From assembly GCA_014529385.2 (NCBI GenBank), contig CM043950.1, positions 157,489,545-157,553,544 of the forward strand: a stretch of 64,000 nucleotides of DNA, read 5' to 3'. Every line of letters starts with the position of its first letter. Within the stretch, counting starts at the first letter, position 1. The notes below the pieces were generated by a model that saw only the letters and a program-made list of their open reading frames with translations, was not told where the DNA came from and ran no database searches. Made by a program: the position numbers and the translations under genes. The stretch comes from Adiantum capillus-veneris (lineage: Eukaryota > Streptophyta > Polypodiopsida > Polypodiales > Pteridaceae). Below are positions 9,452 to 19,812 of this stretch, in pieces.

Positions 9452-11560
9452 CTAGGCATCCAAGACTCCATGCACTCGGAACATCCACGGGATCCCCAAC
9501 AAGGCGTCACAACCTTCCAACGGCATGATGTAAAACTCTTCAGTGTCCACATACAACTGAATATGCAGACGCAGTTTTCCAATGATGGAAGTAACACACT
9601 TTGAGTGGCCAGGACATGCCAACCCTGCCTCTGCTGTGTACCCCATCTCTTCAGCTCTGATGCCCAGCTTCATAGCTAACTCTGGTGAGATAAAGTTGGC
9701 TTTGGCACCTGGATCAAAGAAGATGAGTGCCGTCTGATCCCTAACTTTACCCCATGCCCTGCATAACTCACTGGCATCTGTGTTGGGCCTGTCACCCACC
9801 ATGTCTGGCACTAAACCTGCCGTGGGTTTTGGCTTCTTGCCTTTCTGGTCTTCTTTATCCTCTGAGTCAGCTGGCCTTTTCCTTTGTGGACAATTGATAG
9901 AAAAGTAACCAGGCTGCTCGCATATAAAGCATTTGTTCTCAGCCATTAGGACCTTCTTTTCCTTGAGCGACTTGCGCACAAAAGGCTTTCTTTTCTGTTT
10001 CTTTGCCTGCGCTCCAAAAGCCCCGGCTGAATCCTTGTCTTTGGTGGCCTTTTCTGACCCCTGTGATGCATCAGGAGCCGTTTTCACAAAGGGCTTCTTC
10101 GCTGAATTTTTCTTTTGTTGCCCTCCTTTGTCACTGCTCGGAAATCCAATGTCCTCTCCTTTCAACAAGGCAAGACCAGTGTTCGCAACTTCCATAAGCT
10201 AAGTAAGGGTAGCCACTCTGTTCTTTGTACAGTAATCGCAAAGCCCTCTAGGCAGCCCACAATAGTACTTCTCTATCTGCTCTGTCAATGGCACAAATCT
10301 GTAGGACGTCACTGAGAGTAACGCTTTACAAAACCTCCTATTGTACTCCAACAAGCTCTTGCACGAAGCTAAAGTAAGCTGGTGCCAATCTGTCATGACG
10401 TCGGCTTCAAATTCATTTGACAGCCAAGCAGATGCAAACATTTGCTTGAAGTAAACCCAAGTGGCGGGTGCCTGTCCTTGCATTAACAATGTCGTCCACC
10501 ATGTAAGCGCATTGTCCTTTAAGAAAGTGGCAGCTTTCCTGACCTTCGAGGCCTCTGTAAAATTCCCTCCTGCATAAGCTGTATCAAACTGCTGGAGGAA
10601 AGTGAGGGCCTTTGTCTTATCCTCAAAACCACTGAAGGTACTGAACTTTACCGCTGCACCACCTTCTTTGTAAGCCTTCGGCTTCTCTAGTGCCCCAAAG
10701 TTGTCACAAGGGATGGTCTGCAACATGGGCACTGTAGTAGGCATGATCGACACGTCTCGGCCATTCACATTATGCGTCAGAGGTGCGATATCTGGCTGCT
10801 GTCCAGAAAAACCAGCCATGCCAAAATAACCCTGTGGCACCCCAAACTGGCCCTGGTTGTAGTGGAAACCTTGCTGCATGCCGATACTACCATACATGGG
10901 GTTTGGCATGATGCCTTGCATACCCCCGAACATTGTTCCTGGCATGTACGGCTGACTTCAAGGCGCATAACCAACCATACTTTGGAACACTGATCCGGCC
11001 CCGACATACCCAGGATGTACCGTGGGTGGTGGAAAAACTGAGTGCATAGCCTGGTATCCAGCTCCCTGTCCATTCAAGACAGCATGCTGGCTCTGAAAGG
11101 TGGCGGGCTGAACTGGCATAACCTGTGGAATAGGCGTTCTAGCCACCTATTCAAGCACGGGAGGAACCTACTTTGGAGCCCCCGACTCTGCAACATGCGA
11201 GTGTTCCCTTTCCTCCTGCGCCACATGAAGAACCTGGGCTTCAGCATCAACAAGCTCCGTACGCGGCGTAGGTTGCCTATTTTGTTGTTGCACTCGTGGC
11301 GCTTGCAAGAATTCCATAAACCTCGGATTCTTCACCAGCTGCGAAAAGACATTCACCACGGCAACTAACTGAGTCTTGAACACATCATCCTCAAGTTGCC
11401 CAATCATAAAGCCTTGTACTACTGGAGAGACATTCACGTTGACAGGAGGTACAAACTGACGTGGCTATGAGCTCTCGCCAATCTCAAAAACCATAGAAAT
11501 CTCCTGCCTGTCCTTTGAAGAGGAACCCTCTTCCATAATTCCCTTCCCCTTGTCGGCCAT
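9452..11560 (-). pseudogene. gag: TE2 gag and protease, one frame with several nonsense codons
   Basis: The minus strand has ATG at 11560-11558 (MADKGKG), 98 bases inside the 5' LTR. From there a single reading frame runs to 9452 with in-frame stops at about 11467, 11170, 11149, 10960 and 10201. The N-terminal half is Pro/Gln/Met-rich. The capsid part has the FSTFSGFEDKTKALTFLQQF and ALTWWTTLL blocks that are conserved in chromovirus gag. The zinc knuckle reads CFICEQPGYFSINC, a CX2CX4HX4C box with His replaced by Tyr. The protease has FFDPGAKANFISPELA, with DPG where the usual active-site triplet is DSG or DTG, then GCDALLGIPW. Gag packages the RNA and the protease cuts the polyprotein. Confidence 0.85.
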
Positions 11561-11640
11561 AGTGTAATCCTCACGTTCTTGCACTCTGTGTCTTTACCCT
11601 AAACAATCCAGGCTCACTCTTTAAGGAAAAAGTGATTGAT

Positions 11641-11658
11641 ATCCCAACGACGGAACCA
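11641..11658 (-). other. TE2 primer-binding site (tRNA-Glu type)
   Basis: On the minus strand TGGTTCCGTCG directly follows the 5' LTR. Eleven bases are complementary to the 3' end of plant tRNA-Glu (...CGACGGAACCA), followed by a partly matching stretch. TE3-TE7 use the initiator-Met type site instead. The tRNA match is from memory of the plant tRNA-Glu sequence and should be treated as probable. Confidence 0.6.
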
Positions 11659-13134
11659 TGAAACCGGCCCGTAGGGCGGTAAGCGTTGGCTTTCACCCGA
11701 AATTCTTTACTTTAGACACACACACATAGCACTTTGCAAAGGAGACCTGTAACGGGAATTAACACTTAATCACACACATGGCTCGAAAGCTAGAATGCTC
11801 CGAGCAGACGCCGACAACCCATAGGCCCCAAAATTGGCGCCCCTTTCGGTATTTCTTTAGTCTTTAGGAGGGTAAAGTACAATGAAGAGTCCTAGCAATC
11901 CTTTGACTGTATCCCACTAGATACCGCCTGTTTTGGCCAAATTTCGGCAACATAACAGCCCCTAAACTTGCGCGAAACCAATTCCCCTGCTGGAACTCAC
12001 TTCTACTGGCGTATGCCCTCTGATTCCTGCCCAAAAACAATAAATTCAGCACGCTGTATTTACTGGTTTTTGCCCTGTTTTCAGCCCCAAACAGTTCCCT
12101 AACTGTCCTCTGCCAATGGGGCACGATTCCCAAGGGTTCTTACGTCCGTATGGCTGAAAAACAGTAAAATTACAACGCATACACAGTGCTGATTTTGCAC
12201 CTGTATGGTGAGGTTATGACCCTCACCTGTGCTTGCTTTGGAGTAGCAGCTAGCTACCCCTGTTCCTGCTCAAGGAGGCTCTTGCCTCAGCACAAAAGCA
12301 TGAACCCACACAGCTGTACATCAATCAAATGAGGAGCCCTCTTGTGGGGCATCACATAACTGCACGTAGGGGAGAGAGAGAGCAGTGTGTAGTGTGCAGG
12401 GCATCACTCCTAGCACCACACTGTACATGAGAGGGAAAGGAAGCACTCCATAGCTCTTAACCTGTGACAAAAGCTGAAATGAGGCCTCTCCCAGCTTAAA
12501 AATCAGCGCCCATTTTTCTGCAAGGGGAAAGTTCATGAAAAATCGACACTTGGCGCATTTACAAGCATTTGCCCGTTTCGGGTTCGCCGCTTAAAAATAT
12601 CCTGACCGGTTGCCCAGTTGACTTCGCGGCAGAGTTGTAAAATGTTCCCCTAGTCATACCGGAGGTAATGACGCGAACACATTTCACGGCCCAAAATAGC
12701 AGTTCCCTAAATTTTAGGAGATGCTTCCGTTGGGCTCCCAATGGTCTTCTGACCATCTATCCTCATGGGAACCGCATCCAAAAGTGCAATGTGGCCCAAC
12801 TGTCGGATACTTTTTGTTGGTAGTCCCACCTTGACTTTATACCTTAGTTGAGTTCTCTTCCTAGTATCCACCAACTTGCTAAGTGCGACGGGGGGACCTA
12901 TATGATCTTGCTCTGAGCCTATACATCCTCTTACCATACGAATTCCGGTGCCGACCACTACCCATCTGCGGGTGAAACTACAGTTCACATTGGCCATGCA
13001 ATGTCCGACCGTTTGCTACTTCAAGAAGAGGGTCTCAAAAATAAAATAAAACCCCTTGGAAAGAAACCAACAACTAAAGTTAGCAGTTGCCACGTCCTCG
13101 TGACATAGTTAACAATTGCCACGTCCCCGTGACA
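11659..13134 (-). repeat. TE2 5' LTR
   Basis: This is a 1476-bp copy of the LTR at 4736-6202 with the same ends (TGAAACCGGCCC and GTGACA on the plus strand). It is followed on the right by the TSD GTTTC (13135-13139). It retains the ACACTTGGCG block that the other LTR lacks. High similarity between the two LTRs suggests a younger insertion than the solo LTR at 2436-3909. Confidence 0.95.
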
Positions 13135-13351
13135 GTTTCTGTCATGACTCCGGAGATCAAGGGCAGACTCAGCCATAATGAAGGCTAGCACTAAACGAAG
13201 CATTAAATCGAAAAAATTAACACAAAAATGAGGTAGTTGATAGGGCATACGCACCGCAAAAGATTGAAAGAATTAGCACAATATCAATTGGTCGTAACTC
13301 AGACGAAAACTTTACAATGTGAAGTCTGCATGTCCGCTGTACAACTAAAAA

Positions 13352-13515
13352 ATATACCTAGATGAATCCAAGATACGCCCAGATTCACCCTTAAAAGGAA
13401 AGTGCAAGGTACAGACCCATGGTAGTCACCCACAAGACAATATAACCATCAGCTCCATCATGAATAGTATTGACTAAATACCACGACATCTCCACTAACA
13501 TCGTCAATGCCCAAT
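13352..13515 (+). repeat. 164-bp direct repeat, copy 2
   Basis: This is the partner of 4457-4620. It leads directly into the next part of the TE1 third reading frame (13470 onward), whereas copy 1 is continuous with the upstream part. The stop that ends the 4019 frame in copy 1 (TAG) reads CAG here. Bases 13140-13351 between the TE2 TSD and this repeat show no recognisable feature. Confidence 0.85.
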
Positions 13516-14326
13516 ATATTCCCCATAGTAAGATACAATGGTATGTGTTTACCGAGCAAGCACAAGCGCTGTTGCGACTGTGGGATTTGCATGTGGTAGT
13601 GCAAGCCACAAGAATCGAGTTTAACACGGCTATAATCAAGCAGGTTCTTGATTCCTTCAATGTTGATGAAGGCAGCGCTGTAGTGTATGGTAGGAAAGTG
13701 TCAGCAATTGTGGACGACATTGCTTATGCTTTCAAAATGCCAAATGAGCCGAAGCCGACCATTGCAACTGCAGAACAGATAAGTTCAGCTCTCAGGGAAG
13801 ACGAAGCAACCAAGAAAAAACGAAAGGCCAGTGTGCAAGGGATTCCAGTAGCGGACCTGGACATTCCAGTTGCTTACCGATTTGTGGTTGAAGCTGTTAG
13901 TCTAAAAAATAACTCTACATATGTGTCAAAAAAGTTGTTTGCTATGTTGCTTGCCAAAAGATTAGATGTTACAGCTCCGATCAACTTGTGTCAGATTTTG
14001 TGCCATAATGTGCTTCAACAGACTACCAAGTTAAAGTCTAATACTATTTTTAAAGCCTGGTATGTCTGACAGTTTCTTTATTGGGCAACTTCTCCTGATG
14101 CTCATGACCAGGTACGAATGGCTTGGAGTCGGAAACCCATCCCAGCGACTAACAATGTTGACTTATCTTCAGATGAAGAAGCCCCAGGTACTCAGTTGGC
14201 TATCACTGGAATGAAGAGGAAGGCCACGCAGATGGAAGCTGGTAGTTCAAACAAGCCAAAAACTACATTGGCCAAGAGCAGTGCTTTCTTGAAGCAATTA
14301 AAAAGTCAGGTTAAGCCTTTGCCTAC
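13470..14326 (+). pseudogene. TE1 third reading frame, central part
   Basis: This frame is open from a TTG at 13470 and broken only by TGA at 14067-14069. It reaches the TE3 insertion in register and resumes in the same frame at 30081. The N-terminal 200 residues are globular in composition (WYVFTEQAQALLRLWDLHVV, then AIVDDIAYAFKMPNEP). A C-terminal stretch rich in Ser, Asp, Lys and Arg follows. The block from YVSKKLFAMLLAKRL to the NLCQILCHN helix is weakly reminiscent of the plant domain labelled putative plant transposon protein, but I am not certain. No enzymatic motif is visible. The TGA is a CGA-to-TGA type change. Confidence 0.55.
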
Positions 14327-14870
14327 TGTCACAAAGTGATGACGTGGCGGACAGCAGAAACCCTAATTTCTGCCAAAAACCCTAAAATTCCTACAAACTC
14401 TAATTTCTGCCAAAAACCCTAATTTTCGAAAATCGCGGAGACTGGAAAAAAATAATAATTTTTTTTTTTTAATAAATGATGAGCGATGCGAATTTTGCTT
14501 TTTTTATTAAAAAAAAGAGAGAAAAGACTCTCTTAAGAGAGAGAGAGAGAACTGATGCTTTTTATTTTTAAAGCTTTTGGGGCTCTGCTTTTGGGCATCC
14601 CTTGTATCTTTAAATAAGTGGTGAGGGCTTCACTTCTCAGAGCATCTGGACACAGAGTCTGAGAGTGAAACCCCGGCCACTCTCTTGTACTTTGATCTTA
14701 TGAATATAAAAAGAAATACCGAAAGAGACGCCAGTCTTTGGGGCCAATATCTCTAGGCACGGAACTCCGCCAGGCCAATGCAAATCTATTGTGATCTGTG
14801 AATTGTTTTGAAGTGGTTATTTGGTGCTGTCGCGGTTGATTCTTGACTTGGAGTGTCCAAATCTGTTACA
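14327..14870 (+). repeat. TE3 5' LTR
   Basis: This LTR begins TGTCACAAAG and ends CTGTTACA. It holds repeated AACCCTAATTTCTGCC blocks near its start, a GA/CT-rich stretch, and a TATA-like TTTAAATA at about 14609-14616 about 280 bp in. It matches 29535-30074 almost base for base except for small length changes in the A/T and GA tracts. Confidence 0.95.
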
Positions 14871-14871
14871 G

Positions 14872-14884
14872 TGGCATCAGAGCA
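14872..14884 (+). other. TE3 primer-binding site (initiator tRNA-Met type)
   Basis: TGGCATCAGAGCA lies one base after the LTR. The usual plant tRNA-iMet site is TGGTATCAGAGC, so there is one T-to-C difference. TE6 of the same family keeps TGGTATCAGAGC at 41976-41987. Confidence 0.9.
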
Positions 14885-14941
14885 CGGCCGATTTCTCTTC
14901 TACGGGAAATCCGATCCCCGAATTTTTTTTCCGCGGCACCT

Positions 14942-16145
14942 ATGGCTTCAGGCAATGATCAGTCGACTCCCTCTGCATCTGGAGATGCGGGCTTGGATCA
15001 CATCGAAGATTCAGATAGAGAGTATGGCCCGCCTCGGCCTACTCAGGCGGAGAAAGAGAGATGGAGCGTCGTCAATTGATTGGCAATGCAACAAAGATGA
15101 TGCTCAATTTTGCCAAGGACCCGAAGATGGCAAAATATATGAACCAGACCTCTTTGGAAGAGGTACAGATGGAGTGGCAAAGAACCACAACGCCACTCCC
15201 GAAACCCGCTCTCAAGAAACCTTCTGCCTCCAAGAAATATACGGAGAAGGAACTGGAGGACGTGGTTGATGCATGGATTGCTCAGCTTTTCGACATGCAA
15301 AAGAAAGGAAAAAAGCACGGCAAAAAGCAGAAGAAAGGTACTGACTTCCCGGGATATTTGAGTCGTCGGTCGACATTTGACAAGGCAAAGAAATTGAAGA
15401 AGCGCGTCAAGTTTGAAGACCTACCCAGTTCTTCTTCTTCTTCTTCTGACAGTTCTTCTAGCTCTTCAGACTCGAGCGAAGAAGACAGGAAAAGCAAAAA
15501 GCGAAGCAAGAAACAACGCTTGGGAAAGGGCAAGAAAAAGGCAAGGAAGTCTAAATCTTGCCCAATGAGTGACACTTCTACAGAGGACTCGTCCACGGAC
15601 AGTTCAGACTCTGACAACGGAAACTTTGCGAACAAGAAGAATTTTTACAAAGCCAACCAGTATGACTTTCTCGAAGATAAAAGCAAGAAAGTCCGAGAGA
15701 CTAGAGTTTAAGGAAGGTGGCCACTCGATCAAGTTTGATACTTTTTCAAGGTACTCAGATGCTTCGAAGGCTGTCTTTTATACAGCAATTTGACATCGCT
15801 TTCGCGGGAGGACGCTATTCAGAGCACTCCAAGATTCGGAGAGCTGCCTCTTATTTTAAGAGGAATGCTCGTACTTGGTGGTCCACGCTTCTTTCAAACA
15901 AGACTACGCCAATTAAATGGCTGAAATTTAAGAAGCTTTTTATTTCTTCTTGGTTACGCAAGAATATGAATGAGATATACGAGCTGCTTGGAACCATCTT
16001 CGGATGACCAAGAAAGACACAATCAATGCTTATTGTGAAAGATTCTGGAGCTCTTTTCTACCCGCCTCTTCATTCAAGAAGATCTCGTTCAGAGAACAGA
16101 TTGAGCGGTTTACCTTGGGTCTACCTACAGAGATCCGAGATCACT
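14942..16145 (+). pseudogene. gag: TE3 gag (broken by frameshifts)
   Basis: ATG at 14942 opens MASGNDQSTPSASGD, matching the start of TE6 gag (ATG 42045). A one-base indel at about 15050 moves the frame to 15061-15711, and a 7-base insertion near 15700 moves it again to 15717-16007. The first 130 residues are helical. Next comes a Ser-rich/acidic then Lys/Arg-rich segment (residues about 120-185 of the 15061 frame, with DSSEEDRKSKKRSKKQR). The capsid block follows, with KEGGHSIKFDTFS, FAGGRYSEHSKIRRAASYF and ARTWWSTLL. Gag is the structural protein that forms cytoplasmic particles and packages element RNA. The Ser/Asp then Lys-rich segment is unusual for gag and is shared with TE6. Confidence 0.85.
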
Positions 16146-16244
16146 GCTTGGAATAGAAGTCAACTTCTATTTAGGAGTTGATGAGTCATGCGAAGCGGGG
16201 CTTTGCCATTCACTCTGGCAGTTTGACCTACCTAACAATAAGGC

Positions 16245-16505
16245 ATGACACAACGAGCCGAACAGACTTCTCGGAATGAAAGTAGAAAGAAAAAGAGCAA
16301 CCCAGAGAAAAAGGATGCACAACCCAAGCTTACTCCTGAGGAGAGAGCTCGCTTCATCAGAGAGGGAAAGTGCTTTGGATGCGGGGAACATGGACATATC
16401 TCCACGAAGTGCCCTAATAAGGCACAGAAAGAACAGAATGATAAAGACGACGACCGGCCTGAGAGTTCGAGAGCTGCTGAGGAATGTGGCAGAAAAGGCA
16501 GATAG
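16245..16505 (+). pseudogene. gag: TE3 gag C-terminus with zinc knuckle
   Basis: This 86-codon open piece is Lys/Arg-rich. It contains an intact CX2CX4HX4C knuckle, CFGCGEHGHISTKC, at 16371-16412. Such knuckles bind the packaging signal of the element RNA. TE6 has the equivalent CFECGEPGHISAKC at 43463-43504. Stops and frameshifts separate it from the capsid part (about 16146-16244) and from the protease remnant downstream. Confidence 0.8.
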
Positions 16506-16555
16506 AAAAGCAGAACTGGTACCACATGGCGTGGGACCTGCACCGAATCTAATGA

Positions 16556-17091
16556 ATGAAAGTACAAACTTTGCCACTTTTGGGGCAAAGTGAAGGATCA
16601 GGAAGCTCTTTTGAAGGAGCCAAGGCCAACTTCTTTTCACTTGGAATTGGCGGCTCGATTTGGAATTACGCCCGACAGACTGACGCCACAGGCGGAGGTA
16701 GTTCGACTGGCACCCGGATGGGATGTTGCCATTACACCAAGCATTGGCAAACTTTGTTTGCAATGACAAGGGTGTTCAGGGCACACGAGTGACGTTCTAC
16801 TCAGGATCCCTTGGTACCACAAGAACTACGCCGTCGTTGACTACCGGGCCGAGAAAGCGACTTTGATAAATGAAGGGCTTAGAGATTGTACTTGATGAAC
16901 TTCAGTTTCTTACTCATTCTTTTGGGAGAGAACTGAACGATGGATAAAGGTTGAATATGTTTTGACCTGATCAAAAGAACGCCAAGATTTTTCTCCACAC
17001 TCATGCCGATTGCTTTTCAGAGGGCCTAAAGATCATACCATTGATCTGAGATACCTGGAAGCACGTCACCGAACCGGCCACCCTACCGTGT
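16556..17091 (+). pseudogene. pol: TE3 protease remnant and pol linker
   Basis: Comparison with TE6 (43620-44310) shows that this stretch corresponds to the aspartic protease and the pre-RT linker. The active-site strand is damaged: where TE6 reads [12 protein letters not shown], this copy has lost bases around 16595-16630. Later blocks (equivalent to [12 protein letters not shown] and [10 protein letters not shown]) can be followed only with frame changes. The linker ([14 protein letters not shown] type) ends at the hAT insertion, 17092-17099 being the left copy of its 8-bp TSD. Confidence 0.6.
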
Positions 17092-17099
17092 GAGCCGAG

Positions 17100-17275
17100 C
17101 ATAGTTACAGGGGATGGGGGGGACAGGCCAAGCCCTAGGGCCGGGGAACGGCCGTAACCGGGCCGGGAACGGCTGGGAACGCCGAGGGACAGACGGAAAA
17201 CGGGTCGCAGGGGGGACGGACCGGGGTCGGACGGACCGGACAGGGACGGCAGAGGTCGGACTGGAACAAATTCAA
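17100..17275 (+). repeat. hAT left terminal inverted repeat and subterminal motifs
   Basis: The terminal repeat is followed by a G-rich run with many copies of GGACGG and GGACCGG between 17118 and 17250. At the other end, 20150-20235 carries the complementary CCGTCC, CCGACCCC and CCCGTCCCCG motifs. Clustered short subterminal repeats are typical transposase-binding sites in hAT elements. The binding role is inferred. Confidence 0.75.
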
Positions 17276-17357
17276 AAAAATGGCCGTTTTTTACCGTTTG
17301 CAACGGCTCTGTGCAGCCCCTACTGCCATATTTTTTAAGCCTTGGCCCTTGGGAGGC

Positions 17358-17366
17358 TATAAAAGG
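17358..17366 (+). promoter_or_regulatory. Putative TATA box of the hAT transposase gene
   Basis: TATAAAAGG lies about 245 bp before the transposase ATG at 17603. Two tandem copies of a 33-bp unit (17408-17440 and 17441-17473, GCTCATTCCATTTCCCTCAA...) follow in the 5' untranslated region. Confidence 0.6.
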
Positions 17367-17602
17367 CTCCTTTGGGCCTCTTAATACTCATAGTCTCAAT
17401 GCTCAATGCTCATTCCATTTCCCTCAAGCTCAAGGCTCAAGCTCATTCCATTTCCCTCAAGCTCAAGGCTCAAGTTTGAACTTTGAAGCTCTCCTCTCCC
17501 TCTTCTACCCACTTTGAAGCTCTCCTTTACTCTCTCTCCACACAAGCTCTCCTCTAACCCTTCTAACTTCTAAGCTCTACTCTCTCGAGTCTCTCCACCA
17601 TC

Positions 17603-19812
17603 ATGTCATCTCAAGCCAACTCCACTTCTCAAGCTGCTTCTTCTCGAAGGAGGCCCGCCGTGCAAACGTGGTCGTGGTGGGATGAAGTCGACTTTAGCTC
17701 GCGTGGCAAAGGTGGCGGTGCAAGACCATGGACGTGCAAGCTATGTCCATACAAGAGATCGGGTGGTTCAAACAAAGTGCGAGCCCATCTTCTTCATGAA
17801 CCCGGTCACGAGGTGAAGTTTTGCCCTCATGTAGCTCCCGAGAAGAGGTTGGATCTTCTTGAGAAGCTCACGGTGTATGAGGTTGCGGAAGCCGCCAAGA
17901 GGGGCCGTTTTGTTGCCGTTGATCCCTCCGCCACGGCGACACCGCGAGAGCAAAGGGAAGCCAACCTTGACGGCATCTCTCGAACCTTCAAGAGCCATGG
18001 ATCTACACCGTCCTCTTCTCTTCCGCATCGCCAAACCACTCTCAACGAAAATTGGAATCCTAAATTGAAGGAAGAGGTGGATAGGTCGGTTGCCCGATTC
18101 TTCTTCCACGACCACATTGCCTTCCATGCTTCGCGGTGAGTTTCCCTTGGCATATGCACATTGCAATCTTCCATTTTGTATTCATAATGGGTTATAATTT
18201 CTCGACTCTCCATACTAACGCAACATGCTCTATTTTGTGTGGATAGGTCTCCATACTTTCGAACCATGGTTACGAAAATAGGGGAATATGGCTCCTCTTA
18301 TGTGCCACCTTCATCGGAGAGGCTTCGCACCACCCTCCTTGACAAAGAGAAGCTTGCCGTGGAGCAAGCGGCCCAAGCAACAAAGGATTTGTGGGAGACC
18401 AACGGCGTCTCTCTTCTTGTAGATGGATGGAGCGACACCCGCAAGCGGTCCATCCACGGGGTGGTGGCCTACTCTCGGGGGGAGATGTACTTTGTGGAGT
18501 CACATGATGCATCCGATAGTGGCAAGGCTACCGAGATGCTTGCTGCGGAGTGAACAAGCACCATAGAGATCACCGGCCCGCAGAATGTCCTTTGTATGGT
18601 TGCAGATGGAGAGGCGTCAAATAGGGCAGCTGGAGCTATCATTGAGGGCATGTATCCCAGCATCCATGTCACATTTTGCATGGCGCATTGCCTTAATAAC
18701 CTCCTCAAGGACATAGGGAACTTGTCATGGATTTCACCCACCATTGGTGACGCCTCTCCAATTGTCTCCTTTGTGCTCAACCATCAAAAAGTGCGCCATG
18801 AATTCTCAAAGAGGAGCCACTTGTCTTTGCTCAAATATTTAGAGACAAGATTTGCATTCAATTGGCTTATGCTAGGCCGCTTGTCTACATGTGGCGGAAC
18901 CTTAAGGGGCCTCTTTCTCAGTGATGAGTTCCAAGCCATGCCGGAGTTTACATCAGCAGTAGGATTGAAATGCCGAGAATGGGCCGACGACGCCGCTTGG
19001 TGGGAGGAGGTGAAGACTCTTGACGCCATGGTCAAGCCTATTCTACACCTACTTCGAGTGGTGGATGGCTTGCAGCCATGCATTGGCAAAGTCTACGAAG
19101 CCATGGATCGGATGATAGAGGCACTTGAGAAGCTTGTGCCTGACCCTGTTCAGTATGCGGAGATTCATGGCTTGTGTGAGTCAAGGTGGAATGGATACTA
19201 CTCTCCACTTCATGCGGCAGCTTATGTGCTTGACCCTGAGTTTCAAGGCGTCAAGAGACCGACAAGGAGGTGAGCAAAGGATGGCGGCTTGCATTGGAGC
19301 GCCTTGAGCCTAGCAGTGACATTAGGCGCAAGATTAGAGACGAGCTACTCAACTACAGGCAAAAGAAGGGCTCCTATGGATGTGTAGATGCACAGCTTGA
19401 TCGCAACAAGATTGGCTAGGTTTTGTGGTGGGAGGACTATGGAGGAGATGGCCCACATTTGCAGCGCTTGGCTGTTCATGTCCTTAGCCAAGCATGTACC
19501 ACTAGTTGCTTGGAGCAACTATGGAGTGTGTACAGCCACATTGCCTCTAAGAAGAGGAATCGCCTTGGGGTTCAGAGGGCCAATGATTTGGTGTTTGTGA
19601 GCGCTAACTTGCGCATGCTTGCCAAGAGCGTCACACACAAGGCAGATCCTTTCACTAAGTGGGAGATGGAACAAGAGAATCCATCTATGGCCGATACTCT
19701 TTTGGAGGAGCTAGAGGAGGATTTCGAGCCTCCCGAGCCGGAGCCCTCATACGTCACTGACGACCTCGACTACGACGACGATGTGGAGATTCAACAGGCG
19801 AGCACTTCTTGA
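17603..19812 (+). pseudogene. hAT transposase (BED finger, DUF659, hATC), two exons, broken
   Basis: Exon 1 is 17603-18135. It encodes a BED-type zinc finger (C45, C48, H62, H65 in WTCKLCPYKRSGG...VRAHLLH) that binds DNA. A 111-bp intron (18136-18246, GTGAGT...ATAG) joins the frame to exon 2, and the junction encodes HASRSPYF, a block conserved in DUF659-type plant hAT transposases. Exon 2 carries LLVDGWSD and MVADGEASN, the regions with the first two catalytic aspartates, then WADDAAWWEEV and SRWNGYYSPLHAAAYVLDP. The C-terminal hATC dimerisation part is at 19423-19812 (SCLEQLWSVYSHIASKKRNRL) with an acidic tail. Defects are TGA at 18551-18553, a frameshift near 19250 and TAG at 19417-19419. 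The few lesions point to a fairly recent insertion. Confidence 0.9.

Larger units (their letters stand above)
4736..13134 (-). mobile_element. TE2: full-length Ty3/gypsy chromovirus inserted in TE1
   Basis: This is an 8.4-kb element bounded by LTRs of 1467 and 1476 bp and flanked by the TSD GTTTC at 4731-4735 and 13135-13139. Read on the minus strand, the order is 5' LTR, tRNA-Glu-type primer site, gag with zinc knuckle, protease, RT, RNase H, integrase with chromodomain, polypurine tract, 3' LTR. This is the canonical chromovirus layout. All genes are broken by stops or frameshifts. The RT and RNase H catalytic residues are also changed (see the RT entry), so this copy is inactive. Its insertion split the third reading frame of TE1. 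A diverged solo LTR of the same family lies at 2436-3909. Confidence 0.95.

Noticed and set aside
10003-11368. Several plus-strand open frames opposite TE2 gag
   Set aside because: They overlap a well-supported minus-strand gag with capsid, knuckle and protease motifs and have no motif of their own.
15282-15635. Antisense Glu/Leu/Ser-rich open frame
   Set aside because: It is a shadow of the Ser/Asp-rich gag segment of TE3; the equivalent shadow appears opposite TE6 gag at 42470-42721.
17001-17303. Pro/Ser-rich open frame on the minus strand
   Set aside because: It is the complement of the G/C-rich hAT subterminal repeats.
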